From contig JALOSG010000011.1 of assembly GCA_025458665.1 (NCBI GenBank), forward strand, positions 1-23,773: a stretch of 23,773 nt of DNA, read 5' to 3'. Source of the stretch: Serpentinimonas sp. GTDB lineage: Bacteria > Pseudomonadota > Gammaproteobacteria > Burkholderiales > Burkholderiaceae_C. Below the pieces are notes generated by a model. The model was not told the origin of the DNA, ran no database searches, and saw nothing but the letters and a program-made list of their open reading frames with translations. This document shows, piece after piece, positions 1 to 6,602 of this stretch (position 1 is its first letter; the number at the start of each line of letters is the position of its first letter). The translations under genes were made by a program, and so were the position numbers.

Positions 1-9
1 AAGCAGCGC

Positions 10-1023
10 TCAGATGTCGTCGAGCAGCGCGTAGGGCAGGGGCAGCAGTTCCAGGCGCGGGGCGCTGGAAGGCTGGCTGTGGTCGGCGCCACCGGCGAAC
101 AGGAACCCGTCGGCCTCTGCCGCGGCAATCTGCATGGAAACCACCGCATCCCAGCCACCTTCGGGATGGGCGGCGGCGGCCACCACCACGCCGCAGGGCT
201 GCTCGGTATCGGCCGAATGGAACACCTCCTGCCCAGCCGCCAGTGCCGCAGGGCTGTGCGCCACGAAAGCACGGCGCTTCAGGGTGCCGCGGAACTGGCT
301 GCGCGCCACCACTTCCTGGCCGGGATAACAGCCTTTCTTGAAATTCACCCCACCGACCGACTCGTAGTTCAGCATCTGAGGTACCAGCGCATCGGCCAGA
401 GCGGCGCCTATGTGCACCACGCCGCTGCGCACTTCCAGCCAGTCCCAGGTGGCTGCAGACAGGTTGGGGGCCGGCAGTGCTTGGGCTTCAGCGGAGCCGC
501 TGGGCTGGCACAGCAGCGCACGCGCCTGGCCCATCGAGCCGGGCAGGCGGACGGCCCAGCCCTGCCCGCTGACGGCGGTTGCCCAGGCGGCCACACCGGG
601 CCCTGCCAGCGGCTCAGGCACAGCATGGCCGACGCAGCCCAGCAAGCGGAAGCTGGCGGTGGCATCGGTCAGCTTCACCTTGGCGCGCAGCACAAACATG
701 GACAAACGCTTGAGCGTGGCGGGCAGCACGTCGCGGGGCAGCAGAAGCAGCACAGTTTGCGCGTCGGGCTTGAGCGCCACCATGGTGGCCAGCATGCGCC
801 CTTTGGCGGAGCAGTAGGCCAGCAGCCGCGCGCCGGGCTCACCCAGCAACAGCAAATCGTTGGTGAGTTGCTGGTGCAGGAAGTGGGCGGCTTCCGGGCC
901 CTGGGCCTGTATCACGCCCCAGTGTTCCAGAAGAGCCACCCCTTGGGCGGTCGGGGTGCCGGAGTGGGTGGCCGCAGCGGAAACCGGCGTGTGGTTGGAG
1001 GAAGCGGTGGAATCTGCAGACAT
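10..1023 (-). CDS. ygfZ: YgfZ/GcvT-like folate-binding protein (Fe-S cluster maintenance)
   Basis: The product is 337 aa and matches the YgfZ family, tetrahydrofolate-binding relatives of GcvT that help assemble or repair certain Fe-S proteins in the cytoplasm. The diagnostic motif KGCYPGQEVVAR is present, with the conserved cysteine near residue 232. An N-terminal folate-barrel start (GVIQAQGPEAAHFLHQQLTND, shortened here: HFLHQQLTND near residues 47-56) is also typical. I chose the ATG at 1023 because the family-like sequence begins shortly after it. An in-frame ATG at 1047 would add eight residues, and neither start has a strong ribosome binding site. The gene is divergent from mltG, and the 84-base gap between them must hold promoters for both. 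The family role is established knowledge; the assignment rests on motif and length. Confidence 0.92.
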   Translation of the reverse strand: MSADSTASSNHTPVSAAATHSGTPTAQGVALLEHWGVIQAQGPEAAHFLHQQLTNDLLLLGEPGARLLAYCSAKGRMLATMVALKPDAQTVLLLLPRDVLPATLKRLSMFVLRAKVKLTDATASFRLLGCVGHAVPEPLAGPGVAAWATAVSGQGWAVRLPGSMGQARALLCQPSGSAEAQALPAPNLSAATWDWLEVRSGVVHIGAALADALVPQMLNYESVGGVNFKKGCYPGQEVVARSQFRGTLKRRAFVAHSPAALAAGQEVFHSADTEQPCGVVVAAAAHPEGGWDAVVSMQIAAAEADGFLFAGGADHSQPSSAPRLELLPLPYALLDDI

Positions 1024-1053
1024 GGGATGGGCCGGTAAAAGTATCATCGGAGC

Positions 1054-1073
1054 CCGGCAGGGTGTTCTGCCGG
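1054..1073. promoter_or_regulatory. Inverted repeat in the ygfZ/mltG divergent region
   Basis: A perfect 7-bp stem, CCGGCAG and CTGCCGG, surrounds a 6-base loop (GGTGTT). It lies 31 bases upstream of ygfZ (start 1023) and 35 bases upstream of mltG (start 1108). No T-run follows on either strand, so it is not a standard terminator. It could be an operator or a leader hairpin; the sequence does not decide which. Confidence 0.4.
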
Positions 1074-1107
1074 TCCATGCGCCATTGTCGCAAAGGGTTA
1101 GTGCCGG

Positions 1108-2130
1108 GTGTTTCAACTCATCAAGAAAACTGTTCTGTGGCTGGTGTTGCTGGGCGTCACTGCTGCGGTAGCGCTGGGTCTGGGCGCCACCTGGTGGCTG
1201 CACAGCCCACTGCCCGTGCGCAACACCACGCCAGCGGGCTATGTCGATGTGGAGATTCCGCCCGGCACCTCGGCGCGGGGCGTCAGTACCGCGCTGGTGA
1301 GCGCGGGGGTCGATACGCCCGCTCTGTGGCTGCTGCTGTGGTTCCGTGCCTCCGGGCAGGCCGGGCAGATCAAGGCGGGCAGCTACGAACTGCCCAACGG
1401 CCTGACCCCGCGCATGTTGCTGGACAAACTGGTGCGCGGTGAGCAGGCCGTGCGCCGGTTCACGCTGGTGGAGGGCTGGAACTACTGGCAGCTGCTGGCC
1501 GCACTGAAGCAGGCCGAGCACCTGCGCTTTGACCTGCCCGAAAACCCCGACCCGGCTGCGCTCATGCGCGCGCTGGGCAGGCCCGAAAGCCACCCCGAAG
1601 GCCGTTTTTTCCCGGACACCTACCTCTACCCCAAAAACTCCAGTGCCAGCCAGTTGCTGCTGCAGGCCGCCAACGCCATGGACCAGAAACTGGCCGAGGC
1701 CTGGGCGGCGCGCCATCCGGATGTGCCCCTGCGCAGCCCGGAAGAAGCGCTCATTCTGGCCAGTATCGTGGAGAAGGAAACCGGGCTGCCGCAAGACCGC
1801 GGCCAGGTGGCTGGTGTCTTCACCAACCGGCTGCGTATCGGCATGCGCCTGCAGACCGACCCCACCGTCATCTACGGCCAGGGCCCCCGGTTCGAAGGCC
1901 GCTTGCGCCGCCGCCACCTGGACACCGACAACCCGTACAACACCTACACCCGCGCCGGCCTGCCCCCCACGCCCATTGCCATGCCAGGCTGGGCTTCCTT
2001 GCTGGCAGCGGTGCAGCCCCAGGACACGCCAGCCATGTACTTCGTCTCCCGGGGGGATGGCTCCAGCCACTTCAGTGCCACCCTGGCCGAACACAATGCA
2101 GCGGTGCGCCGCTACATCCTGAGCCGCTAA
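1108..2130 (+). CDS. mltG: Endolytic murein transglycosylase MltG (YceG-like)
   Basis: The product is 340 aa, the usual length for MltG, an inner-membrane enzyme that cleaves nascent glycan strands in peptidoglycan and is thought to set chain termination. The N-terminus has a short basic stretch and one membrane anchor (about residues 8-30), so the bulk is periplasmic. A LysM-like region follows, then the YceG catalytic core with ILASIVEKETG (glutamate near residue 222, equivalent to the catalytic Glu of E. coli MltG), FTNRLRIGMRLQTDPTVIYG and the C-terminal PGWASLLAAVQP region. The start is a GTG at 1108, with only a weak purine-rich site (AAAGGG near 1092) upstream. It leads the mltG-tmk-holB-pilZ-tatD cluster and is 24 bases from tmk. 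Confidence 0.95.
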   Translation: MFQLIKKTVLWLVLLGVTAAVALGLGATWWLHSPLPVRNTTPAGYVDVEIPPGTSARGVSTALVSAGVDTPALWLLLWFRASGQAGQIKAGSYELPNGLTPRMLLDKLVRGEQAVRRFTLVEGWNYWQLLAALKQAEHLRFDLPENPDPAALMRALGRPESHPEGRFFPDTYLYPKNSSASQLLLQAANAMDQKLAEAWAARHPDVPLRSPEEALILASIVEKETGLPQDRGQVAGVFTNRLRIGMRLQTDPTVIYGQGPRFEGRLRRRHLDTDNPYNTYTRAGLPPTPIAMPGWASLLAAVQPQDTPAMYFVSRGDGSSHFSATLAEHNAAVRRYILSR

Positions 2131-2154
2131 ACCGTCCCGCCAGGCCATTCCACC

Positions 2155-2829
2155 ATGCTCGCCCCGTCCACCGCACCGCAGCGCGGCCTGTTCATCAGCT
2201 TTGAAGGCATCGATGGCGCTGGCAAGTCCACCCACATTCCGGCGCTGGAGGCGTTGCTGCGGGGGCGCGGCCACAGCGTCACGGTGACGCGCGAGCCCGG
2301 GGGCACTCCGCTGGCCGAACGCCTGCGTGAACTGCTGCTGCACGAAGCCATGGACCCCCTGAGCGAGGCCATGCTCATGTTTGCGGCCCGCCGCGAACAT
2401 GTGCTTCAGGTGGTGCAACCCGCTCTGGCCCGCGGCGACGTGGTGCTGTGCGACCGCTTCACCGATGCCACCTTCGCCTACCAGGGCTACGGCCGCGGCT
2501 TCAACCTGGAGGTGCTGGCCACGCTGGAGCAGTGGGTGCATGGTGGTCTCCAGCCCGAGCTCACGCTGTGGTTCGACGTGCCCCCGGCGGTAGCTGCCGC
2601 CCGGCTGGCGCAGGCACGCAGCCCGGACAAATTCGAGGCCGAATCAATCGGCTTTTTCACCCGCGTGGCAGCGGGTTATGCGGCCCGGCTCGCTGCCGAT
2701 CCGCGCCGTTTTGCGCGCATTCCCGCCGACCGGACCCCAGCCGAAGTCTGGGTGGATGTGCAGGCCGCGGTGGATGCCCTATTGCAGGCCCGGCAGCAGG
2801 CCTCCACCCCAGGGCAGCATGGCCAGTAA
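2155..2829 (+). CDS. tmk: Thymidylate kinase
   Basis: The product is 224 aa and phosphorylates dTMP to dTDP in the dTTP pathway. The P-loop FEGIDGAGKST lies near residues 16-26. The substrate-binding DRFTDATFAYQGYGRG begins near residue 100, and a LID-type segment RSPDKFEAE lies near residue 155. TREPGGTPLAERLR near residues 45-58 is also typical of bacterial TMP kinases. Length is slightly above the E. coli enzyme because of a hydrophilic C-terminal tail. The start ATG at 2155 follows mltG by 24 bases, and the 3' end overlaps holB by 11 bases, so translational coupling is likely. Confidence 0.97.
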   Translation: MLAPSTAPQRGLFISFEGIDGAGKSTHIPALEALLRGRGHSVTVTREPGGTPLAERLRELLLHEAMDPLSEAMLMFAARREHVLQVVQPALARGDVVLCDRFTDATFAYQGYGRGFNLEVLATLEQWVHGGLQPELTLWFDVPPAVAAARLAQARSPDKFEAESIGFFTRVAAGYAARLAADPRRFARIPADRTPAEVWVDVQAAVDALLQARQQASTPGQHGQ

Positions 2830-3871
2830 CCCACCCCAGACCCCGGAGGGAGGCGCTGCGGCGCCACGGCGCCCCCTGGCTCCCTGGCTGCAGCGCCAGT
2901 TGCAAGCGTTGTTGCACCAGCGCGGGCACGCGGTACTGCTTCAGGGTGCGCCCGGCCTGGGCCAGTGGCCGCTGGCCATGGAACTGGCCCGCGCGTGGCT
3001 GTGCGAACAGCCCACGCCCCAGGGCGCCTGCGGCAATTGCGGCAGTTGCCATGCCATCGATGTCCGCACCCACCCCGACTTGCAAGTGCTCCTGCCCGAC
3101 CAACTGGCCCTGGACGAAGGCTGGCCGCTGGACGAGAAAACCCGCGACAAGATAGAGAAAAAAGAAATCAAGCCCAGCAAGTGGATACGGGTGGACGCCG
3201 CCCGCGACGTGGTGGCCTTCAGCCAGATGACACGCTCGCGCGGCAGCACCAAGGTGGTGGTGATTTACCCCGCAGACCGCATGAACATGGAAGCGGCCAA
3301 CACCCTGCTCAAGACGCTGGAGGAACCCGCCGGGGCCGTGCGTTTTGTGCTGGCCACGGAAGCCGCCCACGCCTTGCTGCCCACCCTGCGCAGCCGCTGC
3401 CAGGGGCACGCCATGGAATGGCCCGACGCCCGGGAAGCCGTGGACTGGATGCGCGCCGAACTGCAGCAGCCCACCGCGCCTGCCGACATGCTGGCCGTGT
3501 GGTGGCGCGCTGCGGGTGGCCGCCCGGACGAGGCGCTGGAATGGGCGCGTTCGGGCGCGGCGCCGGCGCTGTGGGGCCAGATCCCGCGGGCACTGGCCCA
3601 GGCAGACTGGACTCTGCTGCGCGACTGGCCTCCCGCCCGCCAGCTCGATGTGCTGCAAAAGGTCTGCCACGACCTGCAGGCCGTGCGTGCCGGGGCAGCA
3701 CCCCGGTTCTTCGCCCTGCAAGATCTGCCCCCGCCGCCGCCGTGGAGTGCCTTGCTGGAATGGCAGCAACAACTGGCCGACGCACGGCGTTCGGTGGAGC
3801 ATCCTTACAACGCCGGACTCATGCAGGAGGCGTGGAGCAGTGAGGCCAGCCGCCTCATGGCGCTACACTAA
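2819..3871 (+). CDS. holB: DNA polymerase III delta prime subunit
   Basis: The product is 350 aa and belongs to the clamp-loader AAA+ family. Delta prime is the non-ATPase stator of the beta-clamp loader. The zinc-binding cysteines C62, C71, C74 and C77 have the 9-3-3 spacing seen in E. coli HolB (ACGNCGSCHAID). The P-loop position is degenerate (GAPGLGQW, no GKT), as expected for delta prime. NTLLKTLEEPA and LLPTLRSRCQ are the conserved sensor-1 to arginine-finger region, including the SRC motif. I chose the ATG at 2819, 11 bases inside the end of tmk, because family similarity begins just after it; the frame is open further upstream but that part is inside tmk. Confidence 0.95.
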   Translation: MASNPPQTPEGGAAAPRRPLAPWLQRQLQALLHQRGHAVLLQGAPGLGQWPLAMELARAWLCEQPTPQGACGNCGSCHAIDVRTHPDLQVLLPDQLALDEGWPLDEKTRDKIEKKEIKPSKWIRVDAARDVVAFSQMTRSRGSTKVVVIYPADRMNMEAANTLLKTLEEPAGAVRFVLATEAAHALLPTLRSRCQGHAMEWPDAREAVDWMRAELQQPTAPADMLAVWWRAAGGRPDEALEWARSGAAPALWGQIPRALAQADWTLLRDWPPARQLDVLQKVCHDLQAVRAGAAPRFFALQDLPPPPPWSALLEWQQQLADARRSVEHPYNAGLMQEAWSSEASRLMALH

Positions 3872-3895
3872 GTTCACTCCTGTTCCGGTCAGTCC

Positions 3896-4276
3896 ATGAG
3901 CACCAACGACGTCAGCGCAGCTTCTGGCCAGCCCGCCCCCCGGCCCACGGTCATCCAGCTCTCCATCAAGGAGAAGGGTGCGCTGTATGCCGCCTACATT
4001 CCGCTGTTCACCGATGGGGGCATTTTTGTCCCCTCGGCGCGCGAATACCGGCTAGGGCAGGATGTGTATGTGTTGCTCACACTGCCCGACGACACCCAGC
4101 GCTACCCGGTATCCGGCAAAGTCGCCTGGATCACGCCAGCGGGTACCATGGGCACCCGCACGCAGGGCATTGGCATCCGTTTTCCCGCTGACGAGAAATC
4201 CCGGCAGCTGCGGTTGCGCATCGAAGAGATTCTCGGCGCGCACCTCGCTTCCGATCGGCCCACCCAGACCGTCTGA
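3896..4276 (+). CDS. pilZ: PilZ-domain protein, type IV pilus assembly factor PilZ
   Basis: The product is 126 aa, close to PilZ of Pseudomonas, which is needed for type IV pilus assembly and contacts the pilus ATPase and other regulators. The position between holB and tatD is the conserved setting of that gene. The domain covers about residues 20-118, with LSIKEKGALYAAYIP, then FTDGGIFVPS, then a beta-rich core ending RTQGIGIRFP. The RxxxR motif and the D/NxSxxG motif used to bind c-di-GMP are both missing; the second position reads TDGGIFV. This matches the non-binding type of PilZ. It starts with an ATG 24 bases after holB. Confidence 0.9.
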   Translation: MSTNDVSAASGQPAPRPTVIQLSIKEKGALYAAYIPLFTDGGIFVPSAREYRLGQDVYVLLTLPDDTQRYPVSGKVAWITPAGTMGTRTQGIGIRFPADEKSRQLRLRIEEILGAHLASDRPTQTV

Positions 4277-4291
4277 GCCGCTTCCCGGCCA

Positions 4292-4327
4292 GAACCTTCA
4301 GGGGGTTCGGGAGTCAGCTTCAGGGGG
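4292..4327 (+). repeat. Two direct repeats CTTCAGGGGG in the pilZ-tatD gap
   Basis: The 10-base unit CTTCAGGGGG occurs at 4296-4305 and again at 4318-4327, 22 bases start to start, which is about two DNA helical turns. The first copy also lies inside a small hairpin (GAACC at 4292-4296 with GGTTC at 4304-4308). They sit in the 115-base gap between pilZ and tatD, the only sizeable gap inside this operon. An operator role is possible but unproven. Confidence 0.4.
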
Positions 4328-4391
4328 CGGAAGGCGGGCGTTGCCCACCCCAGAACCACCCTGTTTTCTTCTGTTTGCCGACCCGTTTTCC

Positions 4392-5192
4392 ATGTTCGTC
4401 GATTCCCACTGCCACCTGAATTTCCCCGAGTTGAGCAGCCAGTTGCCCGACATCCTCTCCGCCATGCGCCAGGCGCAGGTGGAGCGCGCCCTGTGCATCT
4501 GCACCACGCTGGAGGAATTTGGCCAGGTGCATGCGCTGGCCACCGGCCACCCGCACCTGTGGGCCACCGCAGGCGTGCACCCGGACAACGAGGGTGTGCA
4601 GGAACCCACCGAGGACGAGCTAGTGCGCCTCGCAGCTTTGCCCCGTGTGGTGGGCATAGGCGAAACCGGGCTCGACTACTACCGCCTGGGCAGCCGCACC
4701 GTGGCCGACATGGAGTGGCAGCGCAACCGCTTTCGCGCCCACATTGGCGCCGCACGGCGCACCGGCCTGCCGCTGGTCATCCATACCCGCAGCGCTTCGG
4801 CCGACACGCTGGCCATTCTGAAAGAGGCGGGGCAGGGCGAGGTGGGCGGCGTTTTCCACTGCTTCACCGAAACCATGGATGTGGCCAAGGCCGCACTCGA
4901 CATGGGCTTCTACATCTCGTTTTCGGGCATCCTGACCTTCAAGACCGCGCAGGACTTGCGCGAGGTGGCGGCCTATGTGCCGCTGGACCGGGCGCTGATT
5001 GAAACCGACAGCCCCTACCTGGCGCCAGTGCCCTTCCGTGGCAAGACCAATACGCCCGCCTACGTGCCTTATGTGGCTCAGCAACTGGCCCAGATCCAGC
5101 GCGTGAGCGTGGAGGAAGTGGCCCAGGCCACCACCCGCAATTTCGACCGATTGTTCCCCCGCGTGCAGCAAGAAGCCGCCGTTTCACATTGA
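4392..5192 (+). CDS. tatD: TatD family metal-dependent deoxyribonuclease
   Basis: The product is 266 aa, the normal TatD length, with the TIM-barrel amidohydrolase-type metal site: HCH at residues 6-8 (DSHCHLNF), E91 in GIGETGLDYY, H131 in VIHTR, H156 in VFHCFTE and D206 in IETDSPYL. The family has 3'-5' exonuclease and DNase activity and a role in DNA repair. The ATG at 4392 is the start because MFVDSHCH is the canonical N-terminus; the frame is open upstream but that stretch is the intergenic gap. It is the sixth member of the region's conserved order and is followed after 11 bases by an ankyrin protein. Confidence 0.95.
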   Translation: MFVDSHCHLNFPELSSQLPDILSAMRQAQVERALCICTTLEEFGQVHALATGHPHLWATAGVHPDNEGVQEPTEDELVRLAALPRVVGIGETGLDYYRLGSRTVADMEWQRNRFRAHIGAARRTGLPLVIHTRSASADTLAILKEAGQGEVGGVFHCFTETMDVAKAALDMGFYISFSGILTFKTAQDLREVAAYVPLDRALIETDSPYLAPVPFRGKTNTPAYVPYVAQQLAQIQRVSVEEVAQATTRNFDRLFPRVQQEAAVSH

Positions 5193-5203
5193 AGTGATTT
5201 CTT

Positions 5204-5896
5204 ATGAAATCAATATACTCTGTTGTTTTAAAACAATTTTCATTCGTGCTGGTTGTCTGGCTTCTGGCGTTGCCACTGGCGGCATCGGCACAAGGTTCCT
5301 ACGACGCGTTCTGGGCCGCCATAGCCCGCAACGACGTGCGTACCATCCAGAACCTGCAGGCCCAGGGCTTCGACCTCAACAGCCCCAGTCCGGAGTTGCA
5401 ACCACCGCTCCACGCGGCCATTGCGCTGGGCTCCTGGCGGGTGGCCGAATACCTCATCGAGCAGCCGGGCGTGGACCTGAATGCCCGCAGCCCCGCTGAC
5501 GAAAACGCGCTCATGATGGCTGCGCTCAAGGGGCGGCTCGATCTGGCGCAGGCCCTGATTGCGCGCAAGGCGCATGTGAACAAGCCCGGCTGGACGCCCC
5601 TGCACTACGCGGCCACACACAGCGGCCCGGAGGCTCTCGCGCTGACGCGGCTGATGCTGGAGCACCACGCCTTCATCGATGCAGTGTCTCCCAACGGCAC
5701 CACCGCCCTGATGATGGCCGCCCACTATGGCATCCCGTCGGTGGTGAAGCTGTTGCTGGAGGAGGGCGCCGACCCGCTCATGCGCAACCAGCAGGGCCTG
5801 AGCGCCATCGATTTTGCGCACCGCGCCGGCCGCAGCGAATCGGCCGAACTGATCGGGGCATTTGTCCGCGGTCTTCAACCTCGCGGCACCTGGTAA
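5204..5896 (+). CDS. Exported ankyrin-repeat protein
   Basis: The product is 230 aa. A signal peptide is clear: basic start, hydrophobic core around residues 13-25 and an AxA site (AASA before Q30), so the mature protein is probably periplasmic. About five ankyrin repeats fill residues 33-225, for example PPLHAAIALGSWRVAEYLI, GWTPLHYAATHS, GTTALMMAAHYG and LSAIDFAHRAGRSE. Ankyrin repeats bind other proteins; no catalytic motif is visible and the partner is unknown. The start ATG is 11 bases after tatD, with GAAG at 5191-5194 as ribosome binding site, so it is probably co-transcribed. The first 60 bases are distinctly AT-richer than the rest, as is common for signal peptide codons. Confidence 0.85.
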   Translation: MKSIYSVVLKQFSFVLVVWLLALPLAASAQGSYDAFWAAIARNDVRTIQNLQAQGFDLNSPSPELQPPLHAAIALGSWRVAEYLIEQPGVDLNARSPADENALMMAALKGRLDLAQALIARKAHVNKPGWTPLHYAATHSGPEALALTRLMLEHHAFIDAVSPNGTTALMMAAHYGIPSVVKLLLEEGADPLMRNQQGLSAIDFAHRAGRSESAELIGAFVRGLQPRGTW

Positions 5897-5903
5897 GTCT
5901 GCC

Positions 5904-5944
5904 TGGCCGCTGCCGCATGCAGTTAGCGGCAGTTCCACCGGCCA
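5904..5944 (+). terminator. Possible terminator hairpin after the ankyrin gene
   Basis: The stem GCTGCCGC/GCGGCAGT (5909-5916 with 5926-5933, one G-T pair) is flanked by a second arm, TGGCC at 5904-5908 with GGCCA at 5940-5944. It starts seven bases after the ankyrin stop codon. There is no T-run after it, so it may be a weak or Rho-assisted terminator, or a 3' stabilising hairpin. Confidence 0.4.
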
Positions 5945-5965
5945 GCACTCTACGTGCAAGTACTT

Positions 5966-6003
5966 AAGCACGGGGGGGACTTTTAGGAGTTCAATCCGTG
6001 CTT
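5966..6003 (+). promoter_or_regulatory. Hairpin enclosing a Shine-Dalgarno site upstream of tctB
   Basis: The 8-bp perfect inverted repeat AAGCACGG (5966-5973) and CCGTGCTT (5996-6003) surrounds a 22-base loop. The loop holds AGGAG at 5985-5989, a strong ribosome binding site, and the right arm contains a GTG at 5998 eight bases downstream. That GTG is in frame with tctB. The structure could therefore control translation of tctB from an upstream start, or be an operator. Confidence 0.4.
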
Positions 6004-6072
6004 GACCGTTTTCGCTTGTGCGCACCATTGCCCCGCCCGCGAGCGACCACCAAGACCACACGAGACACAAGC

Positions 6073-6522
6073 ATGACCAACCGCGATACGCGAGACATTC
6101 TGGGCGGCCTTTTCCTCACTGCGCTGGGCCTCTTTGCCGCCTGGTACGCCCAGCAAAACTTTGATATCGGCAACCTGACCCGTATGGGCCCGGGCTTTTT
6201 TCCAGTGGGGCTGGGCCTGATCCTGGCCGTCCTGGGCGTGTTCATCGCCTTGCCGGCTTTTTTCCGGGGCGGAGAAGGCACCAACGTGCAGTGGCGCACC
6301 CTGGCCCTGGTCACCGCCAGCCTGTGCGTGTTTGCTTTCACGCTCAAGCCGCTGGGCCTGGTGTTTTCCACCTTTGCGGCCGCCTTCATTTCCTCGCTGG
6401 CCGACCGCGAGATCACTTGGCGGAACCGGCTTCTCGTGTCGGCGGGTGTTTCCCTGATGACCTACCTGGTGTTCAGCCTGGGCCTGAGCATGGTGCTGCC
6501 CGTGTGGCCGTGGAGCCCCTGA
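6073..6522 (+). CDS. tctB: Tripartite tricarboxylate transporter small membrane subunit TctB
   Basis: The product is 149 aa with four predicted membrane segments, as in TctB, the small subunit of Na+- or H+-coupled tricarboxylate transporters. RDILGGLFLTALGLFAAWY and the following RMGPGFFPVGLGLILAVLG are hallmark TctB sequences. I chose the ATG at 6073 because similarity starts there (MTNRDTRDILGG). The site upstream of it is weak, however, and an in-frame GTG at 5998 has a much better AGGAG at 8-base spacing. Use of that start would add 25 hydrophilic residues. It is followed by tctA after 80 bases. The transported substrate cannot be read from the sequence. Confidence 0.88.
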   Translation: MTNRDTRDILGGLFLTALGLFAAWYAQQNFDIGNLTRMGPGFFPVGLGLILAVLGVFIALPAFFRGGEGTNVQWRTLALVTASLCVFAFTLKPLGLVFSTFAAAFISSLADREITWRNRLLVSAGVSLMTYLVFSLGLSMVLPVWPWSP

Positions 6523-6602
6523 ACGGCGCTTTCCTTCGGTCACTGCCCCCAAGCTCCCGGTTACCCATCACATACATAACTACATCCTGAGGCGGACATT
6601 CC

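Noticed and set aside
1048..2541. The ygfZ frame stays open for about 500 more codons upstream on the minus strand, antisense to mltG and tmk.
   Set aside because: It overlaps two confident genes on the other strand, the translation is low-complexity and unlike any family, and ygfZ similarity begins only near 1023. It is a by-product of GC-rich codon bias.
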